Shown here: one piece after another, positions 53,263 to 61,647 of the stretch
Layout of the letters: each line of letters begins with the position of its first letter
Numbering within the stretch: the first letter of the stretch is position 1
Assembly: GCF_002998295.1 (NCBI RefSeq)
Contig: NZ_CP027226.1
Location: forward strand, 1 to 64,000
DNA: 64,000 nt
DNA from: Fastidiosipila sanguinis
Lineage (GTDB): Bacteria; Bacillota; Clostridia; Saccharofermentanales; Fastidiosipilaceae
Direction of reading: 5' to 3'
Program-made: the position numbers and the translations under genes
Notes under the pieces: generated by a model
What the model was told of the DNA's origin: nothing
The model's input: only the letters and a program-made list of their open reading frames with translations
Databases searched by the model: none

Positions 53263-53685
53263 ATGGATAAAAGATATACAGATAGAGGAAAACAAGGTTT
53301 AGTTGAAAATATGGAAGCTTGGACATTAGATAATGATAAATATCGTGTTGCAGTATGGACAGGTAAGTATTTCCAAATGACTGTACAAGCTATTCAACCA
53401 GGTGATGATATAGATCTAGAAGTTCATGAAGAGAGTGACCAATTCCTAAGAATTGAACAAGGAACTGGCGTTTGCCGAATGGGTGATGCTGAAGATAATT
53501 TAACCTTCGAAGAGAAGATTGAACCTGAAAGTGCTATTTTAGTACCAGCGGGAACTTGGCACCAAGTAGTTAATACTGGTGATGAAGTTATGAAATTGTA
53601 TACTATTTATGCAAAACCAGATCACGTTGAGGGAACAGTTCATGATACACATGAGGATGCAAAGAACGATCCAAATGAACACTAA
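53263..53685 (+). CDS. Cupin-domain protein
   Basis: 140 aa, a single cupin barrel: motif 1 'VHEESDQFLRIEQGTGVCRM' and motif 2 'AILVPAGTWHQVVNTG', with metal-ligand His and Glu residues. It has a His/Asp-rich C-terminus. Small cupins of this kind are isomerases, sugar-binding or stress proteins; the role here is unknown. AGGAGGT precedes the ATG and it is monocistronic. Confidence 0.88.
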   Translation: MDKRYTDRGKQGLVENMEAWTLDNDKYRVAVWTGKYFQMTVQAIQPGDDIDLEVHEESDQFLRIEQGTGVCRMGDAEDNLTFEEKIEPESAILVPAGTWHQVVNTGDEVMKLYTIYAKPDHVEGTVHDTHEDAKNDPNEH

Positions 53686-53767
53686 TCTAACTGATTACAA
53701 ATGAACATTAATCTTTAAATAAAAACAGCGTAGCTTAAATTAAATATATAAATATTTAAGACATAAG

Positions 53768-53800
53768 AAAAGGCATTCAATTCAAGATTGAATGCCTTTT
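53768..53800. terminator. Bidirectional terminator between the cupin and nucleosidase genes
   Basis: A perfect 13-bp stem AAAAGGCATTCAA / TTGAATGCCTTTT with T-runs on both strands, between convergent genes. Confidence 0.92.
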
Positions 53801-53824
53801 AAATTGCTAATCTTATGTGTTAAA

Positions 53825-54778
53825 TTACTTGTCTTGGTTTGCTGCTGCAATAGCCTTGATTACATCAATACTGAATTTTTGGCAGTATTCGCCGAAGATG
53901 TGATCAAACTCTTCTTCTGGGTGAAGTTCACTATTACTTAGAATTCTTATTCCTAGTACTGGAACATCAAATTGGTAACATACTTGTGCTACTGCATGAC
54001 CTTCCATCTCTTCACAGTCAGAGCCATACTCTTCGTGTAGGTAGTTAATTCTGTCGATTTCTTTATTCCAGATATCACCTGAACTAATTGTACCAACGTA
54101 TACATTACCGTGATCGTAAGCTACTGATTTCGCAATTTCTAGAAGTTTAGCATCACTGTGTAGAACTTCTACGTCTTCGAATTTACCTGGTGTTTCAGAT
54201 TTCATTTGAATTCCTGGCATATCCCACTCTGTGAAGTCACTACCTTGACCAGCATCTTTGTGAGGTGAGTAGTAGGCACCTATGTTAATGATATTCTCAC
54301 CTAAAACAATATCACCTTGATGATATGCTGGGTTGTGTCCACCTGATGTTCCTTGGAAAATTACTGCGCTTGGGTTGAACTCTTGAATTGCTAGAGTTGT
54401 TACAATTGCAGCGTTTGTCATACCGACGTAGGAACGTAGTGTAACTACATCTTGACCTGAAATTATTCCACGTACAAATTTGTATGGGCCAATCAATGTC
54501 TCTTCAGGATTCTCTAAAGTAGACTCTAAGATTGCATATTCAGACTCCATTGGACCAATAACAACAATTGGTCTAGAAGTTTCTTCTGACTTGTTTTCAG
54601 TTGTTGCTTCTGTATTCTCTTTACTTGCCTCGGTGTTTTTGCTAACCTCAGCACTCATTGATGAATCAGATTCCTTGCTGTCAGGAGTGTTTTGGTTTTG
54701 GCATGCGCTTAAACCTAATACACTTAGTGATAAAGCTAAAACAATAGCTGCTGCTTTTTTGAAATTACGAACTTTCAT
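53825..54778 (-). CDS. Lipoprotein nucleosidase of the PNP/UDP (MTA/SAH nucleosidase-like) family
   Basis: 317 aa. A lipoprotein signal peptide ends 'LGLSAC' and is followed by a Ser/Thr/Glu linker. The nucleosidase domain starts at 'IVVIGPMESEYAIL'; ribose-site motifs are 'GTSGGHNPAYHQGDIVLGE' and 'CEEMEGHAVAQVC'. In MTA/SAH nucleosidases an Asp follows ('RxISD') as the base-protonating residue; here the position is Asn282 ('RILSNSEL'), as in trimeric PNPs that act on 6-oxopurines. It is therefore an extracytoplasmic nucleosidase of unsure substrate. The upstream extended -10 is TGTTATAGT (minus, about 54833-54841). Confidence 0.82.
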   Translation of the reverse strand: MKVRNFKKAAAIVLALSLSVLGLSACQNQNTPDSKESDSSMSAEVSKNTEASKENTEATTENKSEETSRPIVVIGPMESEYAILESTLENPEETLIGPYKFVRGIISGQDVVTLRSYVGMTNAAIVTTLAIQEFNPSAVIFQGTSGGHNPAYHQGDIVLGENIINIGAYYSPHKDAGQGSDFTEWDMPGIQMKSETPGKFEDVEVLHSDAKLLEIAKSVAYDHGNVYVGTISSGDIWNKEIDRINYLHEEYGSDCEEMEGHAVAQVCYQFDVPVLGIRILSNSELHPEEEFDHIFGEYCQKFSIDVIKAIAAANQDK

Positions 54779-54832
54779 ATAATCCCTCTCTATCCAACCG
54801 CCTAAAAGGCGAACAATTAATTTACGCTTAAC

Positions 54833-54841
54833 ACTATAACA
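54833..54841 (-). promoter_or_regulatory. Extended -10 promoter of the nucleosidase gene
   Basis: TGTTATAGT on the minus strand, about 55 bp upstream of the ATG. A small hairpin CGCCTTTTAGGCG lies in the leader. Confidence 0.5.
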
Positions 54842-54990
54842 TAGCTAAAGACGAACATTAATTGAAATTTTTGGATTTTTAAAACTTTGGTAAACTTGAC
54901 AAGTTTTGTTGCTTTAAATGTAAAAATATTGGGATATTAAGTATGGATAACTAAGATATATTAGAGTAATAGCAAATAAAGATAGTAAAT

Positions 54991-55024
54991 AAAAAACTCC
55001 ATGAACTTAAAATTCATGGAGTTT
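54991..55024 (-). terminator. Terminator of the metNIQ operon
   Basis: A perfect 12-bp stem AAACTCCATGAA / TTCATGGAGTTT, followed on the minus strand by TTTTTTATTT. Confidence 0.9.
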
Positions 55025-55048
55025 AGAAATCTATAAATAAATAAGAAA

Positions 55049-55915
55049 TTATTGGTTTAAAACAGCTTCGAAGTCTGCAGAAATATTATCGTTTTCAGAC
55101 CATGCTTTTTGGTCAGCACCTGCTGAAACTTCTTTAATTTTTGCTTCAGTAGCTGCTGATTGATATGCTACTACAACTTTTTTAACAATTTCACTCTCTT
55201 TATCTGCAGCTTTAACAGCCATTACATTTTTGTACTGACTTGCAACAGCAGCGATATTATCTGTATCAACAAAGATTCCATCCTTATATGGGTCAAAGCC
55301 TGCATCAACAGCAAAGTTAGTATTAGCAACTACAGCTGCTACATCTTTTATACCAATGAAGATTTGAGCTGCATCAATACTTGTGATCTTAATATTTTTA
55401 GGATTGCTTGTTATATTAGATGTGCTTGGAGTAATACCTGCAGCATCATCAATTTCTAGTACTCCAGCTTGTTCTAGTAGAAGCAATGCACGGCCACCAT
55501 TTGTAGGGTCATTTGGAATAATTACTTCGTCACCATCTTTTAGTTCATCAAGAGATTTAAGATTTTCTGAGTAGGCTGCCATAGGAGAGATGTATGTATA
55601 GCCAACAGGTACAATGTCTGATTTATTAGCTTTTACATAATCAACCAAGTAAGCAACGTGCTGGTAAGCATTCATATCTATACTACCATCAGCTAAAGCT
55701 TGGTTCGGCATTACATAATCAGAGAAGACTTCTATCTTGATATCTTCTCCATCAGCTTCGAGGCGCTTCTCAACGTCTTCCCAAACTGAACGTTCTACAT
55801 CACCAACAACACCAATAGTAAAAGTTTTCTTACTGCTGTTTTGGCAGGCCACTAATGTGATTGCACTGACTAATGTAAGTGCGTAAATTGCAAATTTCTT
55901 GAAAAATTTCTTCAT
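55049..55915 (-). CDS. metQ: Methionine ABC transporter substrate-binding lipoprotein
   Basis: 288 aa with lipobox 'TLVAC' and an NlpA/MetQ-type body: 'IGVVGDVERSVWEDVEKRL', 'DYVMPNQALADGSIDMNAYQH', 'VIIPNDPTNGGRALLLLEQAG' and 'VANTNFAVDAG'. The family binds L- or D-methionine outside the membrane for the MetNI transporter encoded just upstream. GGAGGAAACG precedes the ATG. Confidence 0.93.
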   Translation of the reverse strand: MKKFFKKFAIYALTLVSAITLVACQNSSKKTFTIGVVGDVERSVWEDVEKRLEADGEDIKIEVFSDYVMPNQALADGSIDMNAYQHVAYLVDYVKANKSDIVPVGYTYISPMAAYSENLKSLDELKDGDEVIIPNDPTNGGRALLLLEQAGVLEIDDAAGITPSTSNITSNPKNIKITSIDAAQIFIGIKDVAAVVANTNFAVDAGFDPYKDGIFVDTDNIAAVASQYKNVMAVKAADKESEIVKKVVVAYQSAATEAKIKEVSAGADQKAWSENDNISADFEAVLNQ

Positions 55916-55941
55916 TTGCGTTTCCTCCTTTTATCATTCTA

Positions 55942-56640
55942 TTATTTTTTTGAATGATCAATTTTATCAGCTATCTTGTCAGCTAAAACTTGAATTACAA
56001 AAACTATTAACAATATCAAAATGGTTGCAACAATTGTGACATCGTGGTGATGTCTGTTATATCCTCGGGTAATTGCTAAGTCTCCTAAACCACCACCAGC
56101 CACTGTTCCGGCCATTGCAGTCAAACCAATTACACTAATTAAAGAAACAGCTGAGGTTCTGATGATATCTGGCAAAGCTTCTTTGATATATACCTTAAAC
56201 ACGATTTGATTTGTGCTTAGTCCCATACTCTGAGCAGCTTCGATGACATTTTTATCCAAGAGAATTAGAGTGTTTTGAATTTGTCTAGCATAGAACGGTA
56301 TTGTAGAAACTACCAATGGAACTATGGTTGCCAAAGTACCTGTAGATCTACCTACAATTAATCTTGTTACACCAACTAGCAAAGCGATCAAAATTACAAA
56401 TGGTATAGAGCGGAAGATATTTACAATTTTGTCCAAAAACTTATAAAGGCTAGGGTTTTCCTTTATACCTCCAGGCATGGTTAAAACTAGTAATACACCT
56501 AAGCCTAAGCCTAATGGGAAAGCTATTAGTGCAGTAACTAAGGTCATAAAGATAGTTTCTAAACTCGCTTGGATTAGTTCTCCAGGTATTTTAATAACAT
56601 TAGGAATAATTTGTTCTAAAAATTGATAAAGGTTTTGCAT
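55942..56640 (-). CDS. metI: Methionine ABC transporter permease
   Basis: 232 aa with five to six helices and the MetI-type signature 'GVTRLIVGRSTGTLATIVPL' and 'AAQSMGLSTNQIVFKVYIKEALPDI' (EAA-like loop contacting the ATPase; quoted in two parts of the gene). It lies between metN and metQ in a tight operon. Confidence 0.92.
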   Translation of the reverse strand: MQNLYQFLEQIIPNVIKIPGELIQASLETIFMTLVTALIAFPLGLGLGVLLVLTMPGGIKENPSLYKFLDKIVNIFRSIPFVILIALLVGVTRLIVGRSTGTLATIVPLVVSTIPFYARQIQNTLILLDKNVIEAAQSMGLSTNQIVFKVYIKEALPDIIRTSAVSLISVIGLTAMAGTVAGGGLGDLAITRGYNRHHHDVTIVATILILLIVFVIQVLADKIADKIDHSKK

Positions 56641-56676
56641 TTTCTTATCTCTTTCTTTTCTCAGTTGTTTTATGTA

Positions 56677-57738
56677 TTAGTTGAATAAGTTAATTTCTTT
56701 GAAACTAATATTCTCAGAAGTGAAGTAGTTCAGAGCTTCTTCTAGATTAGCACTAGAACCAGAAAGTGATACGAGCAAAGTACCTACAGGCTTATCCTGA
56801 ATGATTTCAATGTTACCAAAGAGAATACTTAGAGAAACATCATATTTACTTGCAAGTTTAGCAATCAAAGGCTCTTTGGCACTACCACCGGCAAAGTCTA
56901 TACGTATAAGTTTATCATTAGCGTTAATATCCATAAGTTCTGGTCTTGCTAAAAGCTTGGCCAAACCTTGCTCTGTGGAACTTGCGGACTGGATAAATTC
57001 CTTGCTAAGATCAGTTTGAGGATTAGTAAATACATCAAATACCTTACCTTCTTCGATAACCTCTCCATTCTGCATTACAGCAACTCGGTCACAAATATCT
57101 TTGATAACTGACATTTCGTGAGTTATTAGAACTATTGTGATACCAGTTTTTCTGTTTATTTCTCTTAGTAGATCTAAGATTGATTCAGTAGTCTTGGGAT
57201 CGAGAGCACTAGTTGCTTCATCAGATAAAAGTATTTCAGGATCGTTAGCAAGTGCTCTAGCAATAGAGACTCTTTGTCTTTGTCCACCAGAAAGCTGTAC
57301 AGGATAAAAATTTTTGTGACTGCTTAACCCTACGAGCTCAAGCAATTCATCAACTTTTGCATCTATTTCTGCCTTGCTCATTTTGCTTTGTTTCAAAGGA
57401 AATGCTATATTTTCGGCAACGGTCAACTGTTTAAGTAGGTTAAAGTGTTGGAAAATCATGCCGATTTTCTTGCGAACTTGGCTTAATTCTTTGTTACTTA
57501 AATTGGAAATTTCTTGTTCATTAATGAAAACCTGTCCAGAGTTTTGTTTTTGCAGCTGATTAATAACACGTAAAAGCGTACTTTTCCCTGCACCAGAATA
57601 TCCAACAATTCCATAGATTTCTCCAGACTTAATATCCAAACTTACATCATTAACTGCATGCAAAACTTTGTCTTTCTCATTTTGAGAATCGTTCTCTACT
57701 TTTGGAAAATGTACTGATACATTTTTTAGCTTAATCAT
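56677..57738 (-). CDS. metN: Methionine ABC transporter ATPase with NIL domain
   Basis: 353 aa. Walker A 'GYSGAGKST', signature 'LSGGQRQRVSIARAL', Walker B 'ILLSDEATSALD', H-loop 'VLITHE'. The C-terminal ~80 residues form the NIL ferredoxin-like domain that in MetN binds methionine and inhibits transport. It is the first gene of the operon. GGAGCAG precedes the ATG. Confidence 0.94.
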   Translation of the reverse strand: MIKLKNVSVHFPKVENDSQNEKDKVLHAVNDVSLDIKSGEIYGIVGYSGAGKSTLLRVINQLQKQNSGQVFINEQEISNLSNKELSQVRKKIGMIFQHFNLLKQLTVAENIAFPLKQSKMSKAEIDAKVDELLELVGLSSHKNFYPVQLSGGQRQRVSIARALANDPEILLSDEATSALDPKTTESILDLLREINRKTGITIVLITHEMSVIKDICDRVAVMQNGEVIEEGKVFDVFTNPQTDLSKEFIQSASSTEQGLAKLLARPELMDINANDKLIRIDFAGGSAKEPLIAKLASKYDVSLSILFGNIEIIQDKPVGTLLVSLSGSSANLEEALNYFTSENISFKEINLFN

Positions 57739-57803
57739 ATCTGCTCCTAAATTTAATAATTTCTAAATATCATACCTAACCATGCTAAAACCCTTTACTA
57801 TTA

Positions 57804-57866
57804 TTTCTTGGGACTTCTCCAAAGAAATTTCAGACAATTATATATGAAAAACTACACTGTTTGCAA
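57804..57866 (-). promoter_or_regulatory. metNIQ promoter with a dyad near the start site
   Basis: On the minus strand -35 TTGCAA (57861-57866), 18-bp spacer and -10 TATAAT (57837-57842). An imperfect dyad TTTCTTGGG/CCAAAGAAA (57804-57827) follows at the expected transcript start. No S-box (SAM riboswitch) sequence is recognisable in the short leader. Confidence 0.6.
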
Positions 57867-57950
57867 GTGCTTGGGAGTAATATTTGAATAAAAAGTTGGA
57901 AAATTTTTTAACTTACATTAAGAAATAATATCTTTTATTACATATAGTTT

Positions 57951-57979
57951 TTATTCAATGATAAAATTAAGCATATAAT
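57951..57979 (+). promoter_or_regulatory. Promoter of the N-acetylhexosamine kinase gene
   Basis: TTATTC, 17-bp spacer, TATAAT, 24 bp upstream of the ATG. Confidence 0.5.
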
Positions 57980-58003
57980 AACTCAAAAAATGGGGTGTAG
58001 ATT

Positions 58004-59125
58004 ATGAGAGTAGAAGCAGAGGTAAACTTATCTGAGGCAATTGCTGCTTTTCCTATAGAAGGAGAATTAGTAGGAGCAGTTAGATACGGTGATGGACATA
58101 TAAACGATACATTCTGTGTATATACACAATTAGAATCTGGAGATGTCAAAAGATACATACTTCAAAGATTAAGTTCAGTAGCTTTCAAAGAACCTGATCA
58201 GCTTATGCAAAACATAAACAAAGTGACATCTTTTTTGCAAGATAAAATAAAAGCAGCTGGTGGAAATGCAAGTAGAGAAGCAATGAATCTCATCCACACA
58301 AAAGCAGGTCAACTATATTTCACCGATTCTAATTCTGAAAATTGGAGACTATACGATTTCGTTGAAGGCACATATTATTTATCTAAAGTAGAAAATGCAG
58401 AGCAATTTTACGAGAGTGCCAGAACTTTTGGTAAATTCCAAGCTTTATTAGCCGATTTCCCAGCAGAGGAACTTTATGAAACAATAAAAAACTTCCACAA
58501 CACAGTAGATCGTTTGAATAAGCTAAAGAAATCTGTAGAAGCGGACAAGATGGATAGGGTTAAAGAAGTGGCGGAAGAGCTAAGCTTCGTAGAAGAACGT
58601 GTTGCAGATTGCAAAGTCCTTGTCGAACAATTAAACAACGGTACACTTCCTTTAAAGGTCACACATAATGACACCAAACTCAATAATATCTTATTTGACA
58701 AAGAAACTGACAAAGGTATTTGTGTAATTGATCTTGATACTGTAATGCCTGGTTTGTGCGCTTATGACTTCGGCGATTCCATAAGATTTGGTGCCAATAC
58801 TGCTGCGGAGGATGAACAAGATTTATCCAAGGTTAAATTCGATCTCAATTTATTCGAGGTGTACACCAAAGGTTATGCTGAAACTAACAAGGGGACTCTT
58901 AGCGAGGCTGAGATTAGATCCTTGCCTTGGGGTGCGAAGTTAATGACGCTTGAATGTGGAATTAGATTTTTGACAGACTATCTTGATGGAGATGTTTATT
59001 TTAGTGTGAAGAAAGATAGGCCTACACATAATTTAGATAGATGTAGAACTCAATTTAAATTAGTTAGAGAAATGGAAAATGTCTGGGAACAAATGTTAGA
59101 AATTGTTGAAAATTGTTTCGCATGA
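58004..59125 (+). CDS. nahK: N-acetylhexosamine 1-kinase
   Basis: 373 aa, an aminoglycoside-phosphotransferase-fold kinase. It agrees closely with bifidobacterial NahK/LnpB as I recall that sequence: 'YGDGHIN', 'RYILQRL', 'THNDTKLNNILFD' with catalytic Asp223, 'VIDLDTVMPG', 'FDFGDSIRFGA'-like 'YDFGDSIRFGANTA' and 'ECGIRFLTDYLDGDVYF'. NahK phosphorylates GlcNAc or GalNAc at C1 to feed the UDP-HexNAc pool. It complements the two ENGases, whose products are rich in GlcNAc. No lacto-N-biose phosphorylase is next to it. Confidence 0.9.
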   Translation: MRVEAEVNLSEAIAAFPIEGELVGAVRYGDGHINDTFCVYTQLESGDVKRYILQRLSSVAFKEPDQLMQNINKVTSFLQDKIKAAGGNASREAMNLIHTKAGQLYFTDSNSENWRLYDFVEGTYYLSKVENAEQFYESARTFGKFQALLADFPAEELYETIKNFHNTVDRLNKLKKSVEADKMDRVKEVAEELSFVEERVADCKVLVEQLNNGTLPLKVTHNDTKLNNILFDKETDKGICVIDLDTVMPGLCAYDFGDSIRFGANTAAEDEQDLSKVKFDLNLFEVYTKGYAETNKGTLSEAEIRSLPWGAKLMTLECGIRFLTDYLDGDVYFSVKKDRPTHNLDRCRTQFKLVREMENVWEQMLEIVENCFA

Positions 59126-59195
59126 TGAGTAGAAAAGTAGGTCAAACTTAAGTTTATAGGTGTATTAGCTAAGTATTAAAAATTAGGTGTGTTAG

Positions 59196-60131
59196 ATGAG
59201 CGAGAGAAATATTGAAAATATAATTTATGATAGAATTCCTAATCTCAAAATATTTGTAAATGAGATTAGTTATGTTACTCCGCACTTACATCTTGATTAT
59301 GAGTTAGGTTTGGTTTTAGAAGGTGAAAGTGAATTTATAGTTTCTGGTAATGAATATAATCTGATCAAAGGCGATCTTATATTAGTGAACCCAAATGAGT
59401 TGCACGAGATTAGAACAAAATTAGAAGATGCAGTTTTTCTATTTATTCAATTTAAAGAGAGTGTTTTTTCAAGCGTCCTACATAGTAAAGAAATTATTTT
59501 ATTTAATGAAAGAGTTTTAAATTTACAAGCTGAAAATAAATACAATAATGTAGTTGATAGTATAAGCAATTTAGCTAGAGTATATTTTGAAGATAGCGAT
59601 ACTAATTTAAAATTTGATGTGATAGGTGTTTTTTATCAATTTATATTTGAGCTGCTAAAGACAGTAAATTATAGATTTGTAGAAGATAAGCAACAAGCTT
59701 CTAATGATAAGAATTTAGCTAGATTAAATAATTTTCTTAGATTTTGTAATGATAATTATAAACACAGTGTATCGTTGTCAGAATTTGCTGAATCGGAAGA
59801 CTTATCTTTATCATACGCGTCTAGATTTGTTAAAAATCAAATGGGGATAAGTTTCCAAGAACATATTAGAAACTTAAGATTTGAAGAAGCAAAGAGTTTA
59901 TTAAAAAATGAACGAATTTCTTTGACTGAAGTTGCATATGAATCTGGATTTACAGACCTCCGTTATATGCAAGATTTATTCAAAGAAAAACTTAATGTAA
60001 CAGCTAGTGAATATAGAGATAATTATGCAAATCTAAATAATATAGATAGGTTTAATTCCAAAGAATTGAGTAAGGAGAATGATATTGAAAATATATTAAG
60101 CTTTACTGATGCACTTGAATTTTTCTCATAA
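59196..60131 (+). CDS. AraC-family transcriptional regulator
   Basis: 311 aa. The N-terminal cupin sensor domain ('PHLHLDYELGLVLEGESEF', 'LILVNPNELHEIR') is followed by two C-terminal helix-turn-helix units ('SLSEFAESEDLSLSYASRF' and 'SLTEVAYESGFTDLRYMQD'). It lies directly upstream of xylAB, whose promoter carries 22-bp spaced direct repeats, so it is the likely xylose regulator. Confidence 0.9.
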   Translation: MSERNIENIIYDRIPNLKIFVNEISYVTPHLHLDYELGLVLEGESEFIVSGNEYNLIKGDLILVNPNELHEIRTKLEDAVFLFIQFKESVFSSVLHSKEIILFNERVLNLQAENKYNNVVDSISNLARVYFEDSDTNLKFDVIGVFYQFIFELLKTVNYRFVEDKQQASNDKNLARLNNFLRFCNDNYKHSVSLSEFAESEDLSLSYASRFVKNQMGISFQEHIRNLRFEEAKSLLKNERISLTEVAYESGFTDLRYMQDLFKEKLNVTASEYRDNYANLNNIDRFNSKELSKENDIENILSFTDALEFFS

Positions 60132-60201
60132 CTCTTGTCAGCTTGCACATTTTTAGTGTAATAAAATTGTACGGTTCTACAAATTTTATTTTTAAGACAA
60201 A

Positions 60202-60269
60202 TTTACCTTAAAATAAAATCAATTTTACCCTTTAAAAATCTTTTCTAACGTAGACAATGGAAGTATAGA
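60202..60269 (+). promoter_or_regulatory. xylA promoter with direct repeats for an AraC-type activator
   Basis: TTTACC occurs at 60202 and 60224, exactly 22 bp apart, each followed by an A/T-rich word ending in AAATC-like sequence. The repeat region abuts a poor -35 TTTTCT (60241-60246), then 17 bp and -10 TATAGA (60264-60269). Direct repeats touching a weak -35 are typical for AraC-family activators. Confidence 0.6.
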
Positions 60270-60293
60270 TGATATTTATGGAGGTTGAGAATA

Positions 60294-61622
60294 ATGTCAG
60301 AATTTTTTACTAATATACCAAAAGTAGAGTTTGAAGGTCCTACAAGTACAAATAAATATGCTTTTAAATTTTATGATGCTGAGAGAGAAATTTTAGGAAA
60401 GCCAATGAAAGAACACCTTAAATTTTCACTTGCTTGGTGGCATGCAATGAATGGAGATGGTAAAGATATCTTTGGAGATCCAACTATTAAAAAAGATTAT
60501 GGTACTGGTGAAGTTGGAACAATGAAGCATGCTTTAGCGAGAGTTGATGCAGCATTTGAGATAATGCAAAAACTAGGTATGGAATATTTCTGCTTCCATG
60601 ACGTTGACATTGCTCCACAAGGTAAAACTTTAGCTGAAACTAATAAGAACTTAGATGAAGTTACTGATTACATGTTAGAGAAAATGCAAGAGACAGGTAT
60701 TAAATTACTTTGGGGAACAACTAATCTATTTAACGATCCAATATTTATGAATGGTGCTGGAACAGCAAATTCAGCTGATGTTTTCGCATATGCTGCAACA
60801 AAAGCTAAAAAATCAATAGAATTAACAGTTAAACTTGGTGGTTCAGGTTATGTATTCTGGGGTGGACGAGAAGGTTATGAAACACTATTGAATACTGATG
60901 TTGCTTTAGAGCAAGATAATATGGCTAGATTTATGAAGATGGCGATTGAGTATGCAAGGAGTATTGGATACAAAGGTGATTTCTATATTGAGCCTAAAGC
61001 ACAAGAACCAATGAAACATCAATATGATTTCGATGCTGCCACAGCAATTCAGTTTATTCAAAAATATAATTTACAAGATGATGTTTTCTTAAATATTGAA
61101 GCAAACCACGCAACTTTAGCAGGTCATACATTTGAACATGAACTAAGAATTGCAAATATTAATAATGCATTTGGTTCTGTAGATGCTAACCAGGGTGATC
61201 CACTATTAGGTTGGGATACTGACTCATTCCCTAGCGATGTTTATGCAACAACTTTAGGCATGCTTGAAGTTTTACGTGCTGGTGGATTCACAAATGGTGG
61301 ATTAAACTTTGACTCTAAGAATAGAAGAGCTTCAAATACATATGAAGATATTTTCTTAGGATTTGTTTTAGGTATGGATGCATTCGCTCTAGGTCTGATA
61401 AAAGCGGCTAGAATTATTGAAGATGGTAGAATAGATGAGTTTGTAAAAGATAGATATTCTAGTTTCTCTAAAGGAATTGGTAAAAAGATTGTTGATGGAG
61501 AGACAAACCTCGTTGAATTAGCAGAATATATCGAAGGATTAGATGAGTTTGAGAATCCAGGAAGTGGTAGACAAGAATATTTAGAAGCAGTATTGAATCA
61601 GATATTATTTACTCAAGAGTAA
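60294..61622 (+). CDS. xylA: Xylose isomerase
   Basis: 442 aa from the ATG at 60294 (GGAGG upstream). Catalytic His102 is in 'CFHDVDIAPQG'. Metal ligands and neighbours are in 'IEPKAQEPMKHQYDFD', 'IEANHATLAGHTFEHEL' and 'SVDANQGDPLLGWDTDSFP'. It converts D-xylose to D-xylulose in the cytoplasm and often also glucose to fructose. It is followed by xylB after 25 bp. Confidence 0.97.
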   Translation: MSEFFTNIPKVEFEGPTSTNKYAFKFYDAEREILGKPMKEHLKFSLAWWHAMNGDGKDIFGDPTIKKDYGTGEVGTMKHALARVDAAFEIMQKLGMEYFCFHDVDIAPQGKTLAETNKNLDEVTDYMLEKMQETGIKLLWGTTNLFNDPIFMNGAGTANSADVFAYAATKAKKSIELTVKLGGSGYVFWGGREGYETLLNTDVALEQDNMARFMKMAIEYARSIGYKGDFYIEPKAQEPMKHQYDFDAATAIQFIQKYNLQDDVFLNIEANHATLAGHTFEHELRIANINNAFGSVDANQGDPLLGWDTDSFPSDVYATTLGMLEVLRAGGFTNGGLNFDSKNRRASNTYEDIFLGFVLGMDAFALGLIKAARIIEDGRIDEFVKDRYSSFSKGIGKKIVDGETNLVELAEYIEGLDEFENPGSGRQEYLEAVLNQILFTQE

Positions 61623-61647
61623 TAAATTTAAAGAGTGAAAGAGCAAT

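Noticed and set aside
57739-57836. SAM (S-box) riboswitch in front of metN
   Set aside because: The leader is too short and shows none of the S-box core; only a small dyad is present.
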